From NCBI GenBank assembly GCA_964506935.1, contig CAZDOD010000100.1, positions 1 through 10,497 on the forward strand: DNA of 10,497 nucleotides. The letters run 5' to 3'. Below the pieces are notes generated by a model. That model was not told the origin of the DNA, did not search any database, and saw only the letters and a program-made list of their open reading frames with translations. Each line of letters opens with the position of its first letter. Position 1 is the stretch's first letter. Origin of the DNA: CAZDOD01 sp964506935 (lineage in GTDB: Bacteria > Desulfobacterota > Zymogenia > Zymogenales > Zymogenaceae). Shown here piece after piece: positions 1-6,468 of this stretch. A program made the translations under genes and the position numbers.

Positions 1-610
1 TAACGATGATATTGTTTTTTTCGGCAAAATCAACGACTTCTTTGAAAAAATCATCCGTTGCCACGGCCGATGTGGGATTATTGGGGTAGTTGATGAACAT
101 AAGTGTTGCCTTTTTGGCAACATTTTTCGGTATCGAGGACAGGTCGGGGAGAAATCGGTTTTCGGAGAGAAGCGGCAGGCTGTATATCTCACCGCCGGCG
201 AAGGAAGACGTTATGGCGTATACCGGATAGGACGGCTCAGGGACGAGGACGACATCTTTGGGATTTACGAAGGCGAGCGGTATATGAGAGAGCCCCTCCT
301 TTGAGCCTATGACCGAGATGACCTCATCCGCGGGATCGATATCTACATCGAATCTCTCCCTGTACCAACCGGCGCATGCCTCCCGAAATTTCTCCATTCC
401 CTTATAGAAGGGATACCTGTGATTTACGGCCCTCTCCGACTCCTTCTTTAACACCTCGACGATCTGGGGGGGCGTGGGGAAGTCGGGGTCGCCGACGCCG
501 AGGTCTATGATATCAGCACCCCTCTTTATCATCTCGTTTTTTATCCTGTCGATCCTGTCAAACAAATAGGGGGGGAGTTTTTCTATACGATCTGCATACT
601 CGACCTTCAT
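1..610 (-). CDS. dapL: LL-diaminopimelate aminotransferase (DapL), N-terminal 203 residues, cut by window edge
   Basis: This is a PLP-dependent fold-type I aminotransferase. It converts tetrahydrodipicolinate plus glutamate to LL-diaminopimelate in one step, bypassing the succinylase or acetylase branch of lysine and peptidoglycan synthesis. The frame is open from ATG at 610 to the window edge. Visible hallmarks are the N-terminal ADRIEKLPPYLFDRID stretch (about residues 6-21), typical of DapL; the GVGDPDFPTPP substrate-binding loop (about 41-51); a GSKEGLSH cofactor-phosphate region near 114; an EPSYPVY segment; and NYPNNPTSAVA near 180, the conserved aminotransferase Asn loop. The PLP lysine lies beyond the edge. 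A TGAGGAGG ribosome site precedes the ATG at about 12 nt. The gene follows dapB and an FAH gene in the same direction, which supports a lysine role. A generic aspartate aminotransferase is the alternative but fits the N-terminus less well. Confidence 0.93.
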   Translation of the reverse strand, partial: MKVEYADRIEKLPPYLFDRIDRIKNEMIKRGADIIDLGVGDPDFPTPPQIVEVLKKESERAVNHRYPFYKGMEKFREACAGWYRERFDVDIDPADEVISVIGSKEGLSHIPLAFVNPKDVVLVPEPSYPVYAITSSFAGGEIYSLPLLSENRFLPDLSSIPKNVAKKATLMFINYPNNPTSAVATDDFFKEVVDFAEKNNIIV

Positions 611-655
611 ACGGTATTCGGACCTCCTCACCTTAAATAATATATACCAAATAAT

Positions 656-684
656 AAAAAGAGAGCCCGCTATCGACTCTTTTT
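656..684 (-). terminator. Terminator-like hairpin between the FAH gene and dapL
   Basis: On the minus strand AAAAAGAG (684-677) pairs perfectly with CTCTTTTT (663-656) around a 13-nt loop. An alternative GC-richer pairing, AGAGTC with GGCTCT, leaves a free CTTTTT tail. The arms are symmetric, so the plus strand could form the same stem. The stem is AT-rich, so termination may be partial and dapL could still be reached by readthrough. No convincing dapL promoter was seen in the remaining 611-655 stretch. Confidence 0.4.
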
Positions 685-712
685 CTACTTCAAGACGACA
701 TCAATTATTTGA

Positions 713-1468
713 TCACTTTGCCACGGCTATGTTTTTCAGCGTCCCTATCCCCTCGATCGTTACCTCGACAATATCACCGGCCTCTATCTGTCCTATCCCC
801 GACGGGGTCCCGGTTGCAATGACGTCACCCGGGAGGAGTGTCATCACGCCGGAGATAAACGACAGGAGCTCAAAGGGCCCGAAGCTTAACATCGATGTCC
901 TTGATGACTGCACCACATCGCCGTTCAGCCTCGTCTCTATCTTGAGATCCGATGGATCGAGCTCCGTCTCAACCCATGGCCCGATCGGGCAGAAGGTATC
1001 GAAGGACTTCGCCCTCGTGAACTGGACATCCAATGCCTGCAGGTCACGTGCGGTGACGTCGTTCAGGCACGTGTAGCCGAAGATATATTCATTTGCGTCG
1101 GAGACGGAGACGTCCTTCGCCTCCTTTCCGACGACTATCGCCAGCTCCCCTTCGTAATCGACCCTCTTTGACACATTAGGGAGGATGATATCTTCGTCCG
1201 GCCCTATAACCGATGTCGACGGCTTCAAAAAGAGGAGCGGTTCCTTCGGTATCTCCATATTCAGCTCTTTTGCGTGATCGATGTAATTTAGTCCCACCGC
1301 CACGATCTTTGAGGGTGCCGTCGGCGCAAGGAGGAGGACATCGGATATCAAAAATCCCATTTTGTCGTCAAATTCCGCCTCTTCGTCCTCTTCGATCATT
1401 ATGATCTCATCGCCGGAGACGGCCCCGTACCTCACATCGCCGTCCTTAAAAAACCTTGCAATCTTCAT
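713..1468 (-). CDS. Fumarylacetoacetate hydrolase (FAH) family protein, acylpyruvase/decarboxylase-like
   Basis: This is a cytoplasmic metal-dependent enzyme of the FAH superfamily, whose members hydrolyse, decarboxylate or isomerise short beta-keto or enol acids such as acylpyruvates, oxaloacetate and homoprotocatechuate products. At 251 aa it matches the compact single-domain members (YcgM/FAHD1-like). Seen in the sequence: LNYIDHAKE with the probable catalytic His65; YEGELA with metal ligands Glu106 and Glu108; NDVTARDLQ with metal ligand Asp137; Lys154 in the TRAKSFD region; and the GTPSGIG loop at 220-226. It starts 11 nt after the dapB stop codon, so the two are almost certainly co-transcribed, although only a weak GGAA precedes the ATG. 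The actual substrate cannot be read from sequence. A role in clearing pyruvate-derived side products near lysine synthesis is only a guess. Confidence 0.88.
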   Translation of the reverse strand: MKIARFFKDGDVRYGAVSGDEIIMIEEDEEAEFDDKMGFLISDVLLLAPTAPSKIVAVGLNYIDHAKELNMEIPKEPLLFLKPSTSVIGPDEDIILPNVSKRVDYEGELAIVVGKEAKDVSVSDANEYIFGYTCLNDVTARDLQALDVQFTRAKSFDTFCPIGPWVETELDPSDLKIETRLNGDVVQSSRTSMLSFGPFELLSFISGVMTLLPGDVIATGTPSGIGQIEAGDIVEVTIEGIGTLKNIAVAK

Positions 1469-1479
1469 AATAATTCCAA

Positions 1480-2286
1480 CTAAGATTTCAGGCCCAAAAC
1501 ATCCTGCATATCATATAATCCGGGCCCCTTGTTTATCACCCACTTTGCCGCCCTCACCGCTCCCTTCGCTAAGGTCATGCGGCTGTGGGCCTTATGGGTA
1601 AGCTCTATCCTCTCGCCGATGCCCCCGAAGACCACAGTGTGCTCTCCGACGATATCGCCGGCCCTTACGGCAAAGATACCTATTTCCTTTTCGGTCCTCG
1701 CCCCGACATTCCCCTCACGGCCGTAGACTCCGACCTTTTTAGGATCCCTCCCCAGACTTGACGTAATTATCTCGAATAGTTTTTTTGCCGTGCCGCTCGG
1801 GGCGTCGACCTTTTTATTGTGGTGCGCCTCGATGATTTCGATATCGAAGTCGTCCCCCAGAATCCCGGCGACCTCACCAGCAAGCTTAAAGAGGAGATTT
1901 ACGCCGACGCTCATATTGGGCGCCATGACAATCGGTATCTTTTCGGAGTACTTTTTTATCTTTGATACCCCATCGTCATCCTGCCCCGTCGTCCCCGTCA
2001 CCGCCGGAACTTCCATTTTCGCACAGACAGAAAGCGCCGCCCTCGCCCCTTTCGGCGTCGAAAAATCGACCAGGACGTCAGCGCCGCCTATCGCCGACTC
2101 GATGTTATCTGTGATCTTTACCCCGAGATCGGATACCCCGGCAGAGACTCCTGCGTCTCGCCCGATGTCGCTATGTCCAGCCATCTCAATCGCTCCGGAA
2201 AGGCTAAGTTCAGGATCATCTGTCACGGCCAAGATCATCATCTTTCCCATCCTCCCCGCAGAACCCATGACGGCGACATTAATCAT
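1480..2286 (-). CDS. dapB: 4-hydroxy-tetrahydrodipicolinate reductase (DapB)
   Basis: DapB uses NAD(P)H to reduce the product of DapA to tetrahydrodipicolinate, the substrate of DapL, in the cytoplasm. The 268-residue length is normal. Domain order is canonical: an N-terminal Rossmann fold with GSAGRMG at 8-14, Glu34 at the end of the second strand (which favours NAD use), DFST at 74-77 and GTTG at 98-101. The substrate domain follows, with APNMSVG at 122-128, EAHHNKKVDAPSGTA at 153-167 holding the catalytic His155 and Lys159 (equivalent to E. coli His159 and Lys163), and a HTVVF segment near 216. An AGGAG ribosome site (2294-2298) lies 7 nt before the ATG. A 10-bp palindrome, GAGAGCTCTC (2287-2296), overlaps that site. 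The gene lies 65 nt after rmuC and 11 nt before the FAH gene. No dapA is present in the window. Confidence 0.97.
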   Translation of the reverse strand: MINVAVMGSAGRMGKMMILAVTDDPELSLSGAIEMAGHSDIGRDAGVSAGVSDLGVKITDNIESAIGGADVLVDFSTPKGARAALSVCAKMEVPAVTGTTGQDDDGVSKIKKYSEKIPIVMAPNMSVGVNLLFKLAGEVAGILGDDFDIEIIEAHHNKKVDAPSGTAKKLFEIITSSLGRDPKKVGVYGREGNVGARTEKEIGIFAVRAGDIVGEHTVVFGGIGERIELTHKAHSRMTLAKGAVRAAKWVINKGPGLYDMQDVLGLKS

Positions 2287-2351
2287 GAGAGCTCTCCTTT
2301 TTTTCCGTATTTTTAAAAATAGAGGACATTAAAAACGTAATCCCGAATCTA

Positions 2352-3476
2352 TTACTGTGATTCCTCTTCAATCTCTCCGGCCACCTTGACATCTCCGATG
2401 GATTCGGTCGTCGTAAGCTTGTCCTCAAAGCGGGAAAGCTTACGGTGTGCATCGTCATATTTATTCCTGGCGTTTGTGAGATGTGTGCCAAGCACCTCAT
2501 AGTCATTTCTGAACTTCGCAAAATCAACGTTAAGGCGATTGATGTAACCCAGTATCTCCCTTGCGTTCTCCTCGATCTGCATACCCTTGAGACCCAGGAC
2601 TATGGCCGCAAGATAGGCATAGAAACTATTCGGTGAGACGGGGATTACCTGCCTCTTGAGGGCGTAGTTCTGAATGTTTTTGTCGCCCCCGAGGTCTTCG
2701 TCGCGGATGATCGTCTCATAATAGATATTCTCGGCCGGAATATACATCAGGGCGAAGTCGAATGTCCCCTCCTCGGGCCTGATATATTTTTCGGCGATAT
2801 CGTCAATCAATCTCTTTATGTCGGTCACGAAGGCCCTCTTTGCGGCCTTCTTCTCATCTCCTGATGCATTAATATATCTCTTGAAATTATCGATCGGGAA
2901 TTTCGAGTCTACGGGGACTAGCCCTTTGCCGAGCTTGATTACGGCATCGACCTGCTCCCCGGTCGAGAAGGTGTACTGTATTTTGTAGTTCTTTGGGGGC
3001 AGAATCTGGCTCAAAAGGTCCCCCAGAAGAAATTCTCCGAATCCCCCTCGTAGCTTCGGCGATTTCAAGATATCCTGGAGGCTTGATATGTCTTTTCCGA
3101 CGTCGAGTATTCTTTTCTGGGATTCATCAAGACGGACAAGCGATTCATGAACGGTTACGAGGCGCTTTGCAACGCTATCCTGGGTCCTCTCAATGGCCCC
3201 GGTGCTCTCGACCAACCTCTTGTCGATCAGCTCCTGAAATCCCTTGAGCCGGTTGTTGACCGAATCGATGATCTGAACAAGCTGCTGGTTAACGGCAAGT
3301 GTATTCCCATCGAGGGCCTTTATGATCTGGCCGTAAGTCCCCGAGACCTCCCCCTTCTTGAAACGCCTCATCTGAAAAAAGAGATAAGCGACTAGAACGA
3401 TAAGCAGAAAGAATACGAAGACGAGAGAGTAAATCAGGATTGAGCCGTGTTCTTTTAAAAATGAAATTTCCAACAT
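2352..3476 (-). CDS. rmuC: RmuC-family membrane-anchored protein
   Basis: RmuC proteins are linked to DNA recombination and restraint of inversions at short inverted repeats, and they carry a nuclease-like fold. The exact biochemistry is not settled. Counting from ATG at 3476 (374 aa), there is one N-terminal membrane helix at about 13-35, then a long heptad-rich helical region at about 50-135, likely a coiled coil. The RmuC domain follows: GGFGEFLLGDLLSQILP near 144-160, VDSKFP at 189-194, FALMYIPAEN near 241-250, and a C-terminal helical tail. A TTG at 3482 would add two residues. Neither start has a good ribosome site, so the choice is uncertain. It lies downstream of a small membrane protein gene in the same transcription unit and upstream of dapB, with a 65-nt gap that holds an AT-only palindrome (2308-2321). 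Confidence 0.9.
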   Translation of the reverse strand: MLEISFLKEHGSILIYSLVFVFFLLIVLVAYLFFQMRRFKKGEVSGTYGQIIKALDGNTLAVNQQLVQIIDSVNNRLKGFQELIDKRLVESTGAIERTQDSVAKRLVTVHESLVRLDESQKRILDVGKDISSLQDILKSPKLRGGFGEFLLGDLLSQILPPKNYKIQYTFSTGEQVDAVIKLGKGLVPVDSKFPIDNFKRYINASGDEKKAAKRAFVTDIKRLIDDIAEKYIRPEEGTFDFALMYIPAENIYYETIIRDEDLGGDKNIQNYALKRQVIPVSPNSFYAYLAAIVLGLKGMQIEENAREILGYINRLNVDFAKFRNDYEVLGTHLTNARNKYDDAHRKLSRFEDKLTTTESIGDVKVAGEIEEESQ

Positions 3477-3513
3477 GGCCAATATACTACCAATTTTTCG
3501 ATGTCATGTAAAT

Positions 3514-3879
3514 CTATTTTTCGACCTTCCGATTTTTAGCCTCTAATATCAGAAAGTAGTACCCCTCGATCCTCCTCAACCTGTTTTCATACCAGGCATA
3601 ATAGAAGATGTAAGGGACCAAGAGAAGAAAGAGTAACCCCCCCAAGAGCATGAAGGGAAGCGAATATTCACCCCCATCTAGGGCCTGTGGTAAGATAATA
3701 AAGAAAAGGATCGATACGAGGGCGAAGGCACCGAAGTGCATCTTGCGCTCTTCCTTGAAATACTCGATCTTCTTTTCGTGGACTTCGAGGAGCCACGAGA
3801 GGTCTTCTCGGCCGAGTTTCTCAATATTGCGAAACTTGTCTTTCAGGTTCTTCTCATAAAAATCGATCGTTCGAGGCAT
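3514..3879 (-). CDS. Small two-helix membrane protein, unknown function
   Basis: The family is not recognised. The 121-residue product starts with a charged, mostly helical region (about 1-48, rich in Lys/Glu/Arg). Two hydrophobic segments follow, at about 49-65 and 74-95, separated by a short LDGGEYSLP turn, and then a basic C-terminal tail of about 25 residues. Both ends are therefore predicted to face the cytoplasm. A strong GGAGG (3887-3891) lies 7 nt before the ATG. It is the first gene after a near-consensus promoter and ends about 35 nt before rmuC, so the two membrane proteins are probably made together. A partner or scaffold role for RmuC is inference. The frame has normal codon use for the window and no sign of decay. 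Confidence 0.75.
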   Translation of the reverse strand: MPRTIDFYEKNLKDKFRNIEKLGREDLSWLLEVHEKKIEYFKEERKMHFGAFALVSILFFIILPQALDGGEYSLPFMLLGGLLFLLLVPYIFYYAWYENRLRRIEGYYFLILEAKNRKVEK

Positions 3880-3928
3880 GGCAAAACCTCCATATTGACA
3901 TTGATTTTTTTATATACGGCTTTTCGCC

Positions 3929-3957
3929 ATTATAAAAGACAAATTCTCGGCGGTCAA
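3929..3957 (-). promoter_or_regulatory. Sigma70-type promoter for the minus-strand membrane protein/rmuC/dapB operon
   Basis: On the minus strand the -35 box TTGACC (3957-3952, 5 of 6 consensus) is followed by exactly 17 nt and a perfect TATAAT -10 box (3934-3929). Transcription should start near 3922, giving a leader of about 43 nt that ends at the GGAGG site of the first gene. It fires away from the plus-strand promoter at 4025-4053. Confidence 0.8.
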
Positions 3958-4024
3958 GGGCGTGATCATTCTCAATCGGTGGAGATGACGGAATATCTTC
4001 GATACTAAAAAATTCGATCTCTTT

Positions 4025-4053
4025 TTGACACATTCAAGATTTCGTTTTATAAT
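4025..4053 (+). promoter_or_regulatory. Perfect consensus sigma70 promoter for the secreted protein and lipoprotein genes
   Basis: TTGACA (4025-4030), a 17-nt spacer and TATAAT (4048-4053) match the sigma70 consensus at all 12 positions with ideal spacing. The expected start is near 4060, giving a leader of about 77 nt before the ATG at 4137. A full consensus predicts strong, largely activator-independent transcription. A repressor site was not identified. Confidence 0.88.
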
Positions 4054-4063
4054 ACAGGATAAT

Positions 4064-4079
4064 CAATTCGATGGAATTG
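4064..4079 (+). promoter_or_regulatory. 5'-terminal stem-loop in the mRNA leader
   Basis: CAATTC (4064-4069) and GAATTG (4074-4079) form a perfect 6-bp stem closed by a GATG tetraloop, beginning within a few nucleotides of the predicted transcription start. Stem-loops at the extreme 5' end are known to protect bacterial mRNAs from decay. That role here is inference. Confidence 0.4.
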
Positions 4080-4136
4080 GATTTTACTATTTTGCATGAA
4101 GGATTTTTAATACCTAAAAAATCTCGGGAGGATAAG

Positions 4137-4424
4137 ATGAAGAGGTTTATCTTGGCCCTTGTGGCTATTTTTCTTTTGTCCTTTTCGGTCTCGGCGTTTG
4201 CCGAGGCGCCGGAGCTGATCCCCGCCGACACCATACCACCGGGAGCGGGGGAGCTTATCAATGTAAGCACCTTCGGAACAAAGGCCGATTACTACATCTG
4301 CTATACATTCAAAGATCCATACGGCGGCATTGTGACCTACGTATATCAGGTTGGCGGTTCCAGGGTTGCGAGCGCGAGTGACCTCCGCATCTTTTTATCG
4401 CACATTATTAGGCCAACTAAATAG
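4137..4424 (+). CDS. Small secreted protein, unknown function
   Basis: The 95-residue product has a clear Sec signal peptide: MKR, a hydrophobic core at about 4-19, and a likely cut after SAFA at residue 22. The mature chain is about 73 residues. It opens with a Pro-rich, acidic stretch (APELIPADTIPPGAGEL), followed by a Tyr/Gly-rich segment (DYYICYTF at 51-58, GGIVTYVYQVGG at 63-74) that looks like a small beta structure, with a single cysteine (Cys55). No family was recognised. The ATG at 4137 is chosen because GGGAGG (4126-4131) sits 5 nt upstream and it gives a proper signal peptide. An in-frame ATG at 4071 has no ribosome site and falls only about 11 nt after the predicted transcription start. 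It is the first gene after a perfect consensus promoter and lies 80 nt before the TPR lipoprotein, so both are probably expressed together and act in the envelope. Confidence 0.8.
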   Translation: MKRFILALVAIFLLSFSVSAFAEAPELIPADTIPPGAGELINVSTFGTKADYYICYTFKDPYGGIVTYVYQVGGSRVASASDLRIFLSHIIRPTK

Positions 4425-4504
4425 CTCGCAAAGCGGTATCACATTGATCTACACCGAGATTGGTGTATTGCGGTTTTTGTAACACTACTTTTAAGGAGTC
4501 TTTT

Positions 4505-5314
4505 TTGAAGAAGACGTTATCTTTGATCCTGTGTGTCTTCTTTCTGGCAGTCTTTGGCTGTGTTATAACCCCCCGTATAGGGGAGCCTTCCCGGACTTAC
4601 CATGACACTTCCGAGGAGGCGATAAACCTCTATAATCTCGGAGTAATAGCCTATGATTCGGGAAATTATGACGCCGCCCTGGAATATTTGAATCAGGCAC
4701 TTCAACTCTGGGATGGAGATGAGCCCGGCAAGGTGAAGTTCACCCTAAAGAGGGCACAGATCTACTCCGCGATGGGAAACCTTGACCTCTCGCTCGCGGA
4801 CCTAAAGCAGGTGATCTCCATTTCCCCAAACATGCCCGAGGCCCACTACGAGATGGCCCTTCTTAATTACAAAAAGGGGAATATTATCGAGGCCGAAAAC
4901 GATCTCGATATCGCATTATCCATCGATCCCAAGTTCGCCCGTGCCTATAACCTGAGGGGTGGCATATACCGCTCCATAGGTAATCTCGATCTTGCCCTTG
5001 AGGAATACAACCTTGCAATAGGCTATGACGATTCCTACGCACCCTACTATTACAACAGGGCGCAACTGGAAGCAGAAATAGGGGATTACGCCTCCGCCGT
5101 GGCCGACTACTCCGAGGCACTTATGAGGTATTCCGATGATCAGGTTGAATACAAGGCACAGGCACACTGTATGAGGGCCGATGTTTTTTTGATGATGGGA
5201 AATGCAAAGATGGCCGAAAAAGACAAGGCCAAGGCCGAGTCCCTATATCCCGGCGTCTGCGGGAAAAAAGAGGATGAGGGACCGAAGTGGGGTAAGGGGG
5301 AGTTTCGGCCGTAG
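4505..5314 (+). CDS. TPR-repeat lipoprotein
   Basis: The 269-residue product begins with a lipoprotein signal peptide: two lysines, a hydrophobic core and AVFGC, with Cys19 as the lipidated residue. The Phe at -2 is slightly atypical for a lipobox. After a short spacer the rest is about six tandem tetratricopeptide repeats (about 37-70, 76-108, 110-142, 144-176, 178-210 and 218-249). They show the usual pattern, such as YNLGVIAYDSGNYDAALEYL and AYNLRGGIYRSIGNLDLALE. A short charged tail ends it. TPR arrays mediate protein-protein contacts, so an envelope scaffold or assembly role is likely, comparable to NlpI- or PilF-type lipoproteins, but no specific identity is supported. The TTG at 4505 is chosen because AAGGAG (4493-4498) sits 6 nt upstream and the lipoprotein signal begins there. 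A TTG at 4460 would add 15 residues in front of the signal. Confidence 0.88.
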   Translation: MKKTLSLILCVFFLAVFGCVITPRIGEPSRTYHDTSEEAINLYNLGVIAYDSGNYDAALEYLNQALQLWDGDEPGKVKFTLKRAQIYSAMGNLDLSLADLKQVISISPNMPEAHYEMALLNYKKGNIIEAENDLDIALSIDPKFARAYNLRGGIYRSIGNLDLALEEYNLAIGYDDSYAPYYYNRAQLEAEIGDYASAVADYSEALMRYSDDQVEYKAQAHCMRADVFLMMGNAKMAEKDKAKAESLYPGVCGKKEDEGPKWGKGEFRP

Positions 5315-5521
5315 GTCTTAAAGGCGGGTTTGTGGGGAAGTGATTTTAGAGTGGAGTACTAAGGCGCGAAACTCGAAAATAACAGCTATTTTGTAAGATA
5401 GGGGGGCCGTTATCAGATACATCTAAATAGCTCTATAACTCCTTCCTCCCACCGCTCCCCTTGGGTGATCTCGATGTCTCAAAGCCAATCCCAAAAAAGC
5501 ACCCCCCTTCGGCCAAACCAA
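5315..5521. other. Convergent intergenic region without a gene
   Basis: This 207-nt gap separates the converging TPR lipoprotein gene and fba. No gene or RNA was recognised. It holds an AT-only hairpin, AAAATA/TATTTT (5376-5392), and an 8-bp inverted repeat, AGCTATTT/AAATAGCT (5384-5391 and 5425-5432), plus a pyrimidine-rich patch near 5440-5460. None makes a good intrinsic terminator, so termination here may be factor-dependent. Confidence 0.5.
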
Positions 5522-6445
5522 TCAAGCCTTTCCCGCACATCCGAGGACATTTACAAGCTTGTGCCTGACGACATCTTTGATGGCGTCCCTTGCCGGCCCG
5601 AGATATTTCCTCGGGTCAAACACTTCGGGGCTTTCGGCCATGTACTTCCTTATCGTCGCCGTCATCGCAAGCCTTAAGTCGGTGTCTATATTAACTTTGC
5701 ATACCCCGAGGGCGGCGGCCTTCCTGATCATATCCTCCGGCACTCCCCTTGCGCCCGGGAGCTTTGCCCCGTATTTATTTGCGAGATCCACAAGCTCCGG
5801 CATGACCGAAGACGCCCCGTGGAGGACGAGGGGGTATCCGGGAAGCTTTTCGGTGATAATCTCTATGCGCTCGAAATCGAGCTTCGGCTCCCCCTTGAAC
5901 TTGTATGCGCCGTGAGACGTCCCGACCGAGATCGCCAGGGAGTCGCATCCCGTCCTCTCGACAAACTCGACCGCCTCATCTGGATCGGTGAAGACCGATT
6001 CCTTGCTCTTTATGGCGTCCTCGATACCGGCAAGCTTGCCCAGCTCGGCCTCGACCGGTATCCCCCTTTTGTGGGCGTAATCCACGACCTTTTTTGTGAG
6101 CTCTATATTCTCATCAAAGGGATACTTCGAGCCGTCTATCATAATCGACGAAAAACCGCCGTCGATGCAGGACTTGGCGATCTCGAAGTCCTCGCCGTGG
6201 TCAAGGTGTAGGGCTATTGGGATATCGGTCGTCAGGAGCGCCGCCTCGACAAGCTTTATGAGATATTCGTGGCGGGCGTATTTTCTCGCCCCGGCGCTGA
6301 CCTGCAGTATCAATGGTGCCCTTTCGGCTGACGCCGCCTCCACTATCCCCTGGATTATCTCCATGTTGTTGACATTGAACGCCCCAACGGCGTATTTACC
6401 CTTGTATGCCTTTTCAAACATCTCTTTGGTTCCGGTAAGCGACAT
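5522..6445 (-). CDS. fba: Class II (zinc) fructose-bisphosphate aldolase
   Basis: It cleaves and forms fructose 1,6-bisphosphate with dihydroxyacetone phosphate and glyceraldehyde 3-phosphate in glycolysis and gluconeogenesis. The 307-residue length fits the class. Seen in order along the TIM barrel: AFNVNN near 22-27; LHLDHG at 79-84 with catalytic Asp82 and zinc ligand His83; VEAELG at 131-136 followed by GIED; GTSHGAYK at 175-182 with zinc ligand His178; LHGASS at 208-213 with zinc ligand His209; and the phosphate-binding NIDTDLR at 252-258. A GAGGAGG ribosome site lies 6 nt before the ATG. It is the last gene of the glk-tkt-fba run, 23 nt after tkt. Tagatose-bisphosphate aldolase (GatY/KbaY) is a close relative with the same motifs, but the sugar-phosphate neighbours favour the fructose enzyme. 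Confidence 0.93.
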   Translation of the reverse strand: MSLTGTKEMFEKAYKGKYAVGAFNVNNMEIIQGIVEAASAERAPLILQVSAGARKYARHEYLIKLVEAALLTTDIPIALHLDHGEDFEIAKSCIDGGFSSIMIDGSKYPFDENIELTKKVVDYAHKRGIPVEAELGKLAGIEDAIKSKESVFTDPDEAVEFVERTGCDSLAISVGTSHGAYKFKGEPKLDFERIEIITEKLPGYPLVLHGASSVMPELVDLANKYGAKLPGARGVPEDMIRKAAALGVCKVNIDTDLRLAMTATIRKYMAESPEVFDPRKYLGPARDAIKDVVRHKLVNVLGCAGKA

Positions 6446-6468
6446 TTATAACCTCCTCAAATACAAGT

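Noticed and set aside
2308..2321. 14-nt palindrome of T and A between rmuC and dapB
   Set aside because: It is pure AT, has no loop and is not followed by a U tract, so it is not a credible terminator or operator on its own.
1790..2332. 180-codon plus-strand open frame
   Set aside because: It is antisense to dapB, Ser/Pro/Thr-rich as expected for a reverse-frame shadow, and has no ribosome site or recognisable domain.
2279..2527. 82-codon minus-strand frame overlapping the rmuC/dapB junction
   Set aside because: It overlaps the rmuC C-terminus and the dapB start in another frame and lacks any domain or start signal.
4071..4136. 22-residue N-terminal extension of the small secreted protein from ATG 4071
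   Set aside because: There is no ribosome site, the ATG forms part of the leader hairpin, and the signal peptide starts cleanly at the well-supported ATG 4137.
4451..4479. Hairpin ACACC/GGTGT followed by a short T run between the secreted protein and lipoprotein genes
   Set aside because: The stem is only 5 bp and the T run begins 7 nt after it, so it is a poor terminator. Readthrough into the lipoprotein gene is more likely.
5384..5432. 8-bp inverted repeat AGCTATTT/AAATAGCT in the convergent gap
   Set aside because: A 33-nt loop and short AT-rich arms are compatible with chance in a 200-nt region, and no T tract follows.
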